DNA from: Desulfamplus sp.
Lineage (GTDB): Bacteria; Desulfobacterota; Desulfobacteria; Desulfobacterales; Desulfobacteraceae
Direction of reading: 5' to 3'
Length of the DNA: 64,000 bases
NCBI GenBank assembly: GCA_015232455.1
Contig: JADFZQ010000012.1
Span: 31,223 to 95,222, forward strand
Below the pieces are notes generated by a model. The model did no database searches, was not told where the DNA came from, and saw nothing but the letters and a program-made list of their open reading frames with translations. Within the stretch, counting starts at the first letter, position 1. Each line of letters opens with the position of its first letter. The position numbers were made by a program, and so were the translations under genes. Shown one piece after another: positions 10,642 through 19,056 of this stretch.

Positions 10642-11004
10642 ATGGGGAAAAAAGTATTTAGTTCAAAAGTGTGGGTTTCATTTGTAGTGATGGTTGTTCT
10701 TGCATCATTTACAGCAATAACTTTTGCAGGAGAACCAACTGGAGATAAAAGAAAGGGCAAATATTCATATCGTAAGGTTTATAAAGCGTGTATGGAGCGT
10801 GGAGAAGTAGCATCAGAAAGACCATTTATAAACCCTTCAGACAAGACAATGGCACAGTGGCAGAGAGTTTTTGAGACAAAAGATTTTGCAGAGTTTAAAT
10901 GCAGTGCAGAGTGGGGAAAATTAAGTGCAGAGGAGATTGAAGATATTTATTCATACCTTTATGGTGGTGCTGCTGACTCTCCATCTCCAGCAAAATGTAA
11001 ATAA
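10642..11004 (+). CDS. Secreted cytochrome-c-like small protein lacking CXXCH
   Basis: 120 aa; signal peptide; three Cys after the signal, no CXXCH; C-terminal LSAEEIEDIYSYLYGG resembles the last helix of cytochrome c folds; sits in a cytochrome operon. Confidence 0.6.
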   Translation: MGKKVFSSKVWVSFVVMVVLASFTAITFAGEPTGDKRKGKYSYRKVYKACMERGEVASERPFINPSDKTMAQWQRVFETKDFAEFKCSAEWGKLSAEEIEDIYSYLYGGAADSPSPAKCK

Positions 11005-11053
11005 AAATTTCATTTTTAATACAGCCTCCTTTTAAGTAGAGTATTCAACTTGT

Positions 11054-11086
11054 AGATTTGACAACCTTTAAAAGGTTGTCAAATCT
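11054..11086. repeat. Perfect 15-bp inverted repeat (agatttgacaacctt / aaggttgtcaaatct, 3-nt loop)
   Basis: Read directly in the intergenic gap between 11004 and 11138. Confidence 0.85.
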
Positions 11087-11137
11087 GTGGCTTTGGTAAA
11101 AGCTAAACCATAAAACTTAACTAATAGATATGGAGCG

Positions 11138-12871
11138 TTGAGCATGGAAAACCGTAAAATCTCAAATAAGCTATCCATTTTAAATCAATTGATAATAGTA
11201 ATGCTCTTTTCTTTATTTTATTTAGGTGTTGCTGATGCTATTTATGCTTCCACAGAGACACAAGGTAAAAACATAGCTGCTCAAGATACTAATAGAGAAG
11301 ATGCACCGGGTAGAAAATTTGCAAAGCAGGCAGTAAAAAGAGAACATAGGTGGATTACAACAGATCACTCAAAACATGAAGCACTTAAAAAAGATTTCAT
11401 GTCAGGTTATGAGATAACAAAGGCTTGTCTATCATGCCACTCTGAAGCATCATCGCAGTTTCATAAAACAATCCACTGGACATGGCTTGCCTCTGAAAAT
11501 GGAGGAAATTTAGACAATAAAAATATCAGCACTCAAGATAACAAAAAAGATCGCAGATATGGAAAAGCAGGTTATTCAGTAAATAATTTTTGTATATCAA
11601 GCAACAACATGCAAGATAAGGCGTGCCTAAGCTGCCACACGGGCTGGAATGGAAAAAATGGAGAGGTAAACTGCTTAAAATGTCATGGTATGTCAACATT
11701 CAACTATAAAGAGGCTTTTGAAGATATAAAAGCATTTGCAGCAGAAACTGATGACCCAGAAAGTAAAGAGATTATGAAAGAGATTCAGGCAGAAGTTAAA
11801 GAGGCTGTAGGAAAAATAGGGCTGCCTCAGCGAAACAATTGCGGCGAATGCCATTTCAAAGGTGGTGGAGGTGATGGTGTAAAACATGGAGATTTAGATA
11901 CATCTCTTATAAAACCAAATAGAAACCTTGATGTCCACATGGGAGTTGACGGCAAAAATTTTACCTGCACCCGTTGCCACACAACCACTAATCATAATAT
12001 TGCTGGCAGAATTTATACAAACCCCGCTGTTGAGATTAACAAAAGCCTTCTTGAAGATGATCTTGCACCAAAAATCACCTGTGTATCATGCCACAGCGAA
12101 ACACCGCATAAAACAGCTTCTAAAATGAATGATCACACTAATAAAGTTGCATGTCAATCATGCCATATACCTGAATTTGCAAGAGTCAATCCAACTAAAA
12201 TGAGTTGGGATTGGTCAAAAGCTGGAAAAGTTAAAGATGGCAAACCTTATAGTATTGTTGGTGATTTAGGTAAAGATACTTATTTGTCTATCAAAGGAGA
12301 GATGATCTGGGAGAAAAATGTAAAACCTAAATATTTCTGGTCAAATGGTTCGCAAACCAGCACAACTGCTGTAGATGTTATTGATCCGTCAACTGTTGTA
12401 AAGGTGAGCCAGCCGGTTGGAGATATGAATGATCCCAATTCCCGCATATTTCCGTTTAAGCTGCATAAAGGTAAACAGCCTTATGACAAGGTACACAAAA
12501 CACTTCTTGCTCCACTTCTTTCAGGAGAAAAAGGTTATTGGACTACACTTAATTGGGACGAATCAATTAAGATTGGAAATGAAATGGTTGGATTGCCATT
12601 TTCAGGTGAATATGATTTTGTTGAGACAACTTATGTATTTCCAATTACCCACATGGTTGCACCAAAAGAGAAAGCCCTTAAGTGTGTAGAGTGTCATATT
12701 AATAATAGCGGACGACTTGAGGAACTTACAGGATTTTATATGCCGGGAAGAGATAAAGCATCAATTATTGACTCTTTTGGCTGGCTTGCTGTTTTGGCTT
12801 CTTTGGCAGGTGTAACTCTCCATGGATTAGGAAGATTTTTCACTCGAAACGGAAATGGTAAAGATAAATAG
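11138..12871 (+). CDS. Octaheme c-type cytochrome, tetrathionate-reductase (OTR)-like
   Basis: Eight CXXCH motifs (CLSCH, CLSCH, CLKCH, CGECH, CTRCH, CVSCH, CQSCH, CVECH); signal peptide and C-terminal TM helix. The ORF uses TTG; ATG at 11144 is a likelier start. Confidence 0.9.
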   Translation: MSMENRKISNKLSILNQLIIVMLFSLFYLGVADAIYASTETQGKNIAAQDTNREDAPGRKFAKQAVKREHRWITTDHSKHEALKKDFMSGYEITKACLSCHSEASSQFHKTIHWTWLASENGGNLDNKNISTQDNKKDRRYGKAGYSVNNFCISSNNMQDKACLSCHTGWNGKNGEVNCLKCHGMSTFNYKEAFEDIKAFAAETDDPESKEIMKEIQAEVKEAVGKIGLPQRNNCGECHFKGGGGDGVKHGDLDTSLIKPNRNLDVHMGVDGKNFTCTRCHTTTNHNIAGRIYTNPAVEINKSLLEDDLAPKITCVSCHSETPHKTASKMNDHTNKVACQSCHIPEFARVNPTKMSWDWSKAGKVKDGKPYSIVGDLGKDTYLSIKGEMIWEKNVKPKYFWSNGSQTSTTAVDVIDPSTVVKVSQPVGDMNDPNSRIFPFKLHKGKQPYDKVHKTLLAPLLSGEKGYWTTLNWDESIKIGNEMVGLPFSGEYDFVETTYVFPITHMVAPKEKALKCVECHINNSGRLEELTGFYMPGRDKASIIDSFGWLAVLASLAGVTLHGLGRFFTRNGNGKDK

Positions 12872-12916
12872 AATCTTGCTAAAAACCAACCAATCAAAAA
12901 GGAGCTTTAAGATACT

Positions 12917-13579
12917 ATGAGCGATAATAAAATAATCAAAATATATCTTTATACAAAGTTTGAGCGATTCTGGCACTGGCTTCAAGCAGCAATGATCATC
13001 ATTTTGCTTATCACAGGTATTGAGATTCACGGAGCATTTACGCTTCTTGGATATGAAACGGCTGTAGAGGTTCACAATTTCATAGGTCTTTCTTGGCTTA
13101 TACTATTTGCGTTTTTTGTCTTCTGGTTATTTACTACTGGAGAGTGGCGTCAATATATTCCAACAACAAAAAAGCTGTTTTCTGTGATTGTATATTACTC
13201 TGTTGGAATTTTTCAAGGTAAGCCGCATCCTGTGCAAAAATCACCAGGAGCTAAACATAACCCGCTACAGAGGCTTACATACCTTGCACTTTCAGCAATG
13301 CTGCTTCCGATTCAGATGACAACAGGGGTTCTTTATTACACATGGAATCTATGGGGAGGTGCGGCTATCCCGCTTTTATCTGCAATGCCTCTGCTCTTTG
13401 TTGCTATTTTACATACTTTAGTTGCATTTATGCTTTTATCATTTTTGATAGTTCATGTTTATATGACTACAACAGGACATTCACTTTTCAGCCATATATC
13501 TGGCATGATTACTGGTTGGGAAGAGATTTACGAAACTACTAAAGTGCAAGAGTGGGAATTGCCAGCTCGACATAAGTAA
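12917..13579 (+). CDS. Cytochrome b561-like / thiosulfate-reductase-type diheme membrane cytochrome b
   Basis: 220 aa; multi-TM; His-bearing helices (RFWHWLQA, VHNFIGLSW, HTLVAFMLLSFLIVHVYMTTTGH). Confidence 0.85.
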   Translation: MSDNKIIKIYLYTKFERFWHWLQAAMIIILLITGIEIHGAFTLLGYETAVEVHNFIGLSWLILFAFFVFWLFTTGEWRQYIPTTKKLFSVIVYYSVGIFQGKPHPVQKSPGAKHNPLQRLTYLALSAMLLPIQMTTGVLYYTWNLWGGAAIPLLSAMPLLFVAILHTLVAFMLLSFLIVHVYMTTTGHSLFSHISGMITGWEEIYETTKVQEWELPARHK

Positions 13580-13617
13580 AACATTGGTGGCAATTATAAT
13601 TTTTATAGCTAATCGAT

Positions 13618-13662
13618 AAAAATGGGAATTATTGCAATAAAAAGCAATAGTTCCCATTTTTT
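13618..13662 (+). terminator. Rho-independent terminator
   Basis: AAAATGGGAATTATTGC-loop-GCAATAGTTCCCATTTTTT hairpin downstream of the cytochrome b gene. Confidence 0.75.
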
Positions 13663-13814
13663 GTCTCAAAACAGCTAAATTTTCGGATGAATCATGTTTC
13701 ATTTAATCTTGAGTTATAGTATATAACGACCTTAAATTTTTCATAGATGTTATAGAAAATTAGATTGTTTGGAAATTTCTATGAGAAAAATTTTAAGAAT
13801 CTAAAATAGCTACG

Positions 13815-14615
13815 GTGGTATTGATGATAATAAAAAGTGTTGAAAATTTTGGCTTTTGGACAATCCAACAAATTGAAAGCGTTGGCAGAATCTTTATTTT
13901 TCTGTTTATCGGGCTTTTTCATATTTTTACTTTTCCTTTTCAGATATTCAAAATTATTGAACACACATGGTTTATTGGCACTAAATCAATGGTTGTCATT
14001 ATGTTGACGGGTATCTTTACAGGAATGGTGTTGGGTCTTCAGGGATACTACACCCTTATAAAATTTGGTTCTGAAGGAATGCTTGGTTCGGCTGTTGCTT
14101 TGACTCTGATTCGTGAGCTTGGTCCTGTTCTCACAGCAATAATGATTACAGCAAGAGCGGGTTCCGCAATGGCTGCTGAGATTGGAGTTATGCGGATTTC
14201 AGAACAAATAGATGCGCTTGAGACTATGAACATCAATCCAGTTAGATTTATATTCAGCCCAAGAATTGTGGCATCTATAATAAGTTTCCCTCTTCTGACA
14301 GCATTGTTTGATGTGATAGGTATTTTAGGAGGTTATGTTACTGGCTCTCTTATGCTTGGGATTAATGGTGGAATTTATATTTATAGAGTAAATGACAGTG
14401 TTATTATGGCTGACGTTATTGGAGGATTTGTAAAATCTCTTGTATTTGCAGTTGTGGTTACAACAATATGCTGTTCTCAAGGATATTTTACCCATCTTCA
14501 GACAAAAGGCGGGTTTGGTGCAAAAGGAGTAAGTTTTTCAACTACTACTGCTGTTGTAAACTCCTGTGTTATGATTTTAGTATTTGATTATGTAATAACT
14601 TATCTTCTTTTATAG
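13815..14615 (+). CDS. mlaE: MlaE-family ABC transporter permease
   Basis: 266 aa; conserved ELGPVLTAIMITARAGSAMAAEIGVMRISEQIDALETM motif. Confidence 0.95.
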   Translation: MVLMIIKSVENFGFWTIQQIESVGRIFIFLFIGLFHIFTFPFQIFKIIEHTWFIGTKSMVVIMLTGIFTGMVLGLQGYYTLIKFGSEGMLGSAVALTLIRELGPVLTAIMITARAGSAMAAEIGVMRISEQIDALETMNINPVRFIFSPRIVASIISFPLLTALFDVIGILGGYVTGSLMLGINGGIYIYRVNDSVIMADVIGGFVKSLVFAVVVTTICCSQGYFTHLQTKGGFGAKGVSFSTTTAVVNSCVMILVFDYVITYLLL

Positions 14616-14739
14616 AATCTCCTCTCTCAATTCATAAAAGATTTTGATGCTATTTTTTGATATGACAGTATATAGTGTAAATTTTAAAAAAGATAAGTTT
14701 AAATTAGAAAAAGCTAATAAAAAAGATAAATAGATACTT

Positions 14740-15492
14740 ATGAAAGCACCTTTAATTGAATTTATAGATGTTAGAAAAAGTTTTGGAAGCAACCACGTTA
14801 TGCAGGGAGTAAATCTCTCCATATATGAAGATGAAATAACAGTTATCATTGGTAAGAGTGGTTCAGGAAAAAGCGTGCTTTTAAAGCATATTATAGGGCT
14901 TATGCACCATGATTCAGGAAAAGTAATATTTAAAGGAGAAGAGATCTCTTCTATGTCTGGAAAGAGGAAAGAAGAGTTTAAACGCAATTTTAGCTACATG
15001 TTTCAAGAGAATGCACTCTTTGACTCTATGAACATTTATGAAAATATTGCTTTGCCTTTGGCTGAAACTTCCCGTTTTTCCAAGCAAGAGATAAAAAAGA
15101 AAGTTGAGATGAGAATGGAGCAGCTTGAGATTCAAGGTACATCAAACAAATATCCAGCCCAACTTTCAGGAGGTATGAAAAAAAGGGTCGCCCTTGCAAG
15201 AGCTTTAGTAACTGAACCATCAATTGTTCTTTTTGACGAACCAACAACTGGGCTTGATCCTGTAAGAAAAAATGGTGTTCACGCAATGATTAAGTCATAT
15301 CAGCAGATGTTTGGATTTACAGCGGTAATTGTAAGCCATGAGATACCAGATATATTTCAGATAGCTCAAAGAGTTGGTATGATTGAAAAAGGAAAAATAA
15401 TATTTCAAGGCTCTGCTGAGGAAATAATGAAATCTGATTTAAGTGAAGTAAGCAAATTTATTAATGGCAGCGGAGATTTTATGGAGTATTAA
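14740..15492 (+). CDS. mlaF: MlaF-like ABC transporter ATPase
   Basis: Walker A GKSGSGKSV, signature LSGGMKKR, Walker B ALVTEPSIVLFDEPTTGLDP. Confidence 0.95.
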   Translation: MKAPLIEFIDVRKSFGSNHVMQGVNLSIYEDEITVIIGKSGSGKSVLLKHIIGLMHHDSGKVIFKGEEISSMSGKRKEEFKRNFSYMFQENALFDSMNIYENIALPLAETSRFSKQEIKKKVEMRMEQLEIQGTSNKYPAQLSGGMKKRVALARALVTEPSIVLFDEPTTGLDPVRKNGVHAMIKSYQQMFGFTAVIVSHEIPDIFQIAQRVGMIEKGKIIFQGSAEEIMKSDLSEVSKFINGSGDFMEY

Positions 15493-15546
15493 TACAGTTT
15501 AGGTTGCTAATCAAAATAGAACTTAAAATATTTAGGAAAAAATAAT

Positions 15547-16005
15547 ATGAAAAGAGGAATGGTTGAGTTTTATGTTGGAATTTTTATGATTATTGGTATT
15601 GCATGTTCTTCCTACCTTATTATTGAGCTTGGTGGTGCAAGAGTTATAACTACTAATGATTACAGACTTTATGCCTATTTTAGCTCTGTTGCTGGTTTAA
15701 AAAAAGGGGCTGGCGTTGAGATGGCAGGAGTCGAAATTGGTAATGTTGTTTCAATAACATTGGATACTGAAAGATTACTTGCAAAAGTTGAACTTGGAAT
15801 CCATGAAAATATCAAATTAGCTGAAGATGTAATGGCATCAGTTAAAACTTCAGGAGTTATCGGAGATAAATATATTAATCTTTCCCCTGGAGGTTCTGAA
15901 ACTATGCTTGAATCAGGTGAGACTATTTTTAATACAGAATCAGCTATTGATATTGAAGCGTTAGTAAGTAAATATATTTTTGAGAAAGAGGAGAAAAAAG
16001 AATGA
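15547..16005 (+). CDS. mlaD: MCE/MlaD substrate-binding protein
   Basis: 152 aa; N-terminal TM; MCE core YAYFSSVAGLKKGAGVEMAGVEIGNV; GVIGDKYINLSPGG. Confidence 0.93.
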   Translation: MKRGMVEFYVGIFMIIGIACSSYLIIELGGARVITTNDYRLYAYFSSVAGLKKGAGVEMAGVEIGNVVSITLDTERLLAKVELGIHENIKLAEDVMASVKTSGVIGDKYINLSPGGSETMLESGETIFNTESAIDIEALVSKYIFEKEEKKE

Positions 16006-16646
16006 ATAAAGTATCAAAAAACAACAGTCTATTAGCTGCTTTTAGCATTATCTCAATAACCATAATTCTATTATGCCCGTCAATTATAATATCAGCAGAT
16101 TTAGCACCAGAGATTGAGCTGAGAAACGGGGTAAATGCAATTGTAGATACGCTAAACGATCCAGCGTTTGCAGGAGTAGAACAAAAAGAGGCAAAAAAAG
16201 AGGCTTTGTTTAGTAAAGCTGAATCAATTTTTGATTTTAATGAATTTTCTAAAGGGGCACTTGGAAGTAATTGGCAACGTTTTTCAAAGAGTCAGCAAAG
16301 TGAATTTTCTAAATATTTTGCACGTCTAATTGCAAACACATATCTTGAGAAAATTGATGATGAAAATTTTCAGGATTTAAAAATTACTTACCTAAAAACC
16401 GAAATGCTTGACTCTACAAAGTCTGGTATTGAGCGAGCTGATATTCAATCAGAGGTATTTCACGATAAAATTACTACTCCTGTCCATTATAGAATGATGA
16501 AGAAAAAAGGAGGACGTTGGAAAATTTACGATGTAAAAATAGAGGGTGTAAGCTTAGTTGGCAACTATAGAGAACAATACAGAACAAGATTTAACGATTC
16601 ACCAGACAAAATAATCAATGAAATAAAGGAGAAAATTGAGAAATGA
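16002..16646 (+). CDS. mlaC: MlaC/Ttg2D-like periplasmic phospholipid-binding protein
   Basis: 214 aa; FDFNEFSKGALGSNWQ, KKGGRWKIYDVKIEGVSLVGNYREQY; operon position. Confidence 0.93.
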   Translation: MNKVSKNNSLLAAFSIISITIILLCPSIIISADLAPEIELRNGVNAIVDTLNDPAFAGVEQKEAKKEALFSKAESIFDFNEFSKGALGSNWQRFSKSQQSEFSKYFARLIANTYLEKIDDENFQDLKITYLKTEMLDSTKSGIERADIQSEVFHDKITTPVHYRMMKKKGGRWKIYDVKIEGVSLVGNYREQYRTRFNDSPDKIINEIKEKIEK

Positions 16647-17419
16647 TCTCACAAGGTAAAAATGATCTAATAAGATATTTAAAGCAGAGATTATATATAA
16701 ATTGGCTTTTTATTTCGTTTGTTCTGTTTACAATATTTTGCACAAACTCTTTTGCTGGTAGTGAACCTTTAGATAATGAACTTTATGGAGATGAATATGT
16801 AAAATCAGATGCACAATCTGTATCTGATCCTCTGTATTGGTTTAATTATGCAATGTTCTCATTTAACGATAGACTATATTTTTGGGTATTAAAACCCGTT
16901 GCTCAAGGGTATAAATTTATAGCACCTACCAAACTTAGAAATGGTTTGCAAAATTTTTTTCAAAACGCTCTTTTTCCAGTTAGGTTTGTTAATAATATTT
17001 TACAAGGTAAAGGAGAACAAGCTCTTTTGGAAGCTCAAAGTTTTGTAATTAATACAGTTGGAGGAGGATTAGGATTTGCAACACCTTCAGATTATGTATT
17101 TGGAATTAAAAATTACGAAGAAGATATGGGACAGACATTAGGACGATATTCTTTAAAAGAGGGTTTTTATCTGGTTCTCCCTTTAATAGGTCCATCAACA
17201 TTGAGAGATACAGTTGGATTTGCTGGAGATTTTTTTCTCTCACCTACAAGCTATATTGAATCTGCTGAACTTGCTGCGGGAATCGGAGCTTTAGAGCAGG
17301 TTAATGCAATCTCTTTTAGAATTGGAGATTACGAAGCTCTTAAAAAGGCTGCTTTAGACCCTTATATTGCACTAAAAGATGCTTATATCCAAATGAGAAG
17401 AAAACAGGTTAGTGAGTAG
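16643..17419 (+). CDS. mlaA: MlaA/VacJ-family lipoprotein
   Basis: 258 aa; DPLYWFNYAMFSFNDRLYFWVLKPVAQGY and GPSTLRDTVG motifs. Confidence 0.93.
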   Translation: MISQGKNDLIRYLKQRLYINWLFISFVLFTIFCTNSFAGSEPLDNELYGDEYVKSDAQSVSDPLYWFNYAMFSFNDRLYFWVLKPVAQGYKFIAPTKLRNGLQNFFQNALFPVRFVNNILQGKGEQALLEAQSFVINTVGGGLGFATPSDYVFGIKNYEEDMGQTLGRYSLKEGFYLVLPLIGPSTLRDTVGFAGDFFLSPTSYIESAELAAGIGALEQVNAISFRIGDYEALKKAALDPYIALKDAYIQMRRKQVSE

Positions 17420-17459
17420 TCTTACTTACTATTTTATAAAAGAGAAGCAAATAGATATT

Positions 17460-17918
17460 CTATTTTACTTTAAAATTTGCACTTATTTTAAAGACATCTG
17501 TAGCTGGAAGGTTTAAAATATCATCAACTCCTGTTTTTTTTGATATTTCTTTAAGGTTCTTTTCGATAATATTCATAGATTCAGCTATAAACGTAAACCA
17601 TATATTATATCTATGGCTTCTCATATAATTATGTGTAACTCCAGAATATTTATTAACTACGGTTATAAATATTTCCAACTTGTCGTCAGGCACTGATGCT
17701 GCACAGAGTGTGCTGAAAAAACCAAGTTTGTATGGTCCAAAATTTCCTCCAATACGTCTTATAATCCCATCGTTTTTCATTTTTATAAGTCTTTCGAGCA
17801 ACTCATCTTCAGAAATACCAAGCTCTTGAGATATTAATTTGTATGGATTAGGAGCAATAGGGAAAGAGGTCTGCATCCTGTTAAGGATGTTCTTATCTGT
17901 ATCATCAATTTGAATCAT
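17460..17918 (-). CDS. AhbA/AhbB-type siroheme decarboxylase subunit (Lrp/AsnC fold)
   Basis: 152 aa; Lrp-like N-terminal HTH; GIIRRIGGNFGPYKLGF and SHRYNIWFTFIA motifs. Confidence 0.8.
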   Translation of the reverse strand: MIQIDDTDKNILNRMQTSFPIAPNPYKLISQELGISEDELLERLIKMKNDGIIRRIGGNFGPYKLGFFSTLCAASVPDDKLEIFITVVNKYSGVTHNYMRSHRYNIWFTFIAESMNIIEKNLKEISKKTGVDDILNLPATDVFKISANFKVK

Positions 17919-18175
17919 AATGTTATCTCCTAAAAGGATAAATCTTCTTTCATAAAAGGCGAATCGGTTGATCCTTACAAATATTTAGAGTCTAAAAAAG
18001 CCATAGGTGAAAAAAATTTTATTCATACCGTTTATTTTTATAGTTAAAGAATAAATTCAATAATATATTTTATTGCATAGTGGTTAAGTCTGATGTGAGT
18101 GAAAGAATAAATTTTTTATGCACAATAAAAGGGTAAAAGAGGATGGGGTGGGTTAATTTTTCATTGATTTTATTA

Positions 18176-18250
18176 TGGAGGCGGCTTCCAGATTTGAACT
18201 GGAGAATAACGGCTTTGCAGGCCGTCGCCTTACCGCTTGGCCAAGCCGCC
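18176..18250 (-). tRNA. tRNA-Cys (GCA)
   Basis: Reverse complement folds with GGCGGCT/AGCCGCC acceptor stem, GCA anticodon (cctGCAaag), TTCAAAT T-loop, encoded CCA. Confidence 0.95.
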
Positions 18251-18261
18251 TTTTTAGTATC

Positions 18262-18336
18262 TGGAGCGGGAAACGGGATTTGAACCCGCGACTTCGACCT
18301 TGGCAAGGTCGCACTCTACCACTGAGTTATTCCCGC
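18262..18336 (-). tRNA. tRNA-Gly (GCC)
   Basis: Reverse complement folds with GCGGGAA/TTCCCGC acceptor stem, GCC anticodon (cttGCCaag), GGTTCAAATCC T-arm, encoded CCA. Confidence 0.95.
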
Positions 18337-18461
18337 TCAGAAAAGTATCTAATAAATATACCTACCTCACTATTTTGTCAACAATTAATATCAGGATCAA
18401 GTCAATTAAACCACTTGAATAATACTGCCACCACCCTAATAGCTTGGCTACGTTGTGCCAC

Positions 18462-18974
18462 CTATTGCTTATTTCGTTCAAGTAGATTTATCTCTTCTGA
18501 TGTAAGAACCTTATCAATATCAAGAAGTATTTTAACTCCTCCTTCTAATTTTGCCATCCCAAGAATATATTCAGAATCGAGACTTGTGCCAAATGAGGGA
18601 GAATCTTCAATATTTTCTCCTTTTATATTTAAAACTTCAGAAACAGAATCTACAACTATCCCAATAACCATCTCACCATAACTTGCTGTTATTTCAACAA
18701 CAATAATGCAAGTTCTCTCTGTGTATTCACTCTCTGGTATTGAAAAACGAAGTCTTAAATCAATTACAGGAATAACCTTGCCTCTAAGATTGATAACGCC
18801 TTTAACAAAATTTGGAGTTCTTGGCACAGATGTTATCGGCATCATTCCAATAATCTCTTTTACCTGCAATATCCCTATTCCATATTCCTCACGAGCTAAA
18901 GAAAAAGTAAGATATTTTCCTTCTCTATCATTAGAATTAATGTTTAATTTCTCTTTTTCTAATCTTTTTTCCAT
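18462..18974 (-). CDS. cheW: CheW-like chemotaxis adaptor
   Basis: 170 aa; FSLAREEYGIGILQVKEIIGMMPITSVPRTPNFVKGVINLRGKVIPVIDLRLRF is a canonical CheW core. Confidence 0.95.
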   Translation of the reverse strand: MEKRLEKEKLNINSNDREGKYLTFSLAREEYGIGILQVKEIIGMMPITSVPRTPNFVKGVINLRGKVIPVIDLRLRFSIPESEYTERTCIIVVEITASYGEMVIGIVVDSVSEVLNIKGENIEDSPSFGTSLDSEYILGMAKLEGGVKILLDIDKVLTSEEINLLERNKQ

Positions 18975-19056
18975 TTATTTTTTCCCCTAAATTTGTATTT
19001 TGGTTGCTATCTTTCAATTTATTAAAACTTCGCATCTTACGGAACCAAAGTTGATG

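Noticed and set aside
14649-14733. Small 28-aa ORF MLFFDMTVYSVNFKKDKFKLEKANKKDK between mlaE and mlaF
   Set aside because: Very short, Lys-rich, no ribosome-binding site or family resemblance; may be leader sequence only.
18070-18681. ORFs 18070-18306 (-) and 18175-18681 (+)
   Set aside because: They run through the tRNA-Cys and tRNA-Gly genes; the latter also overlaps cheW antisense.
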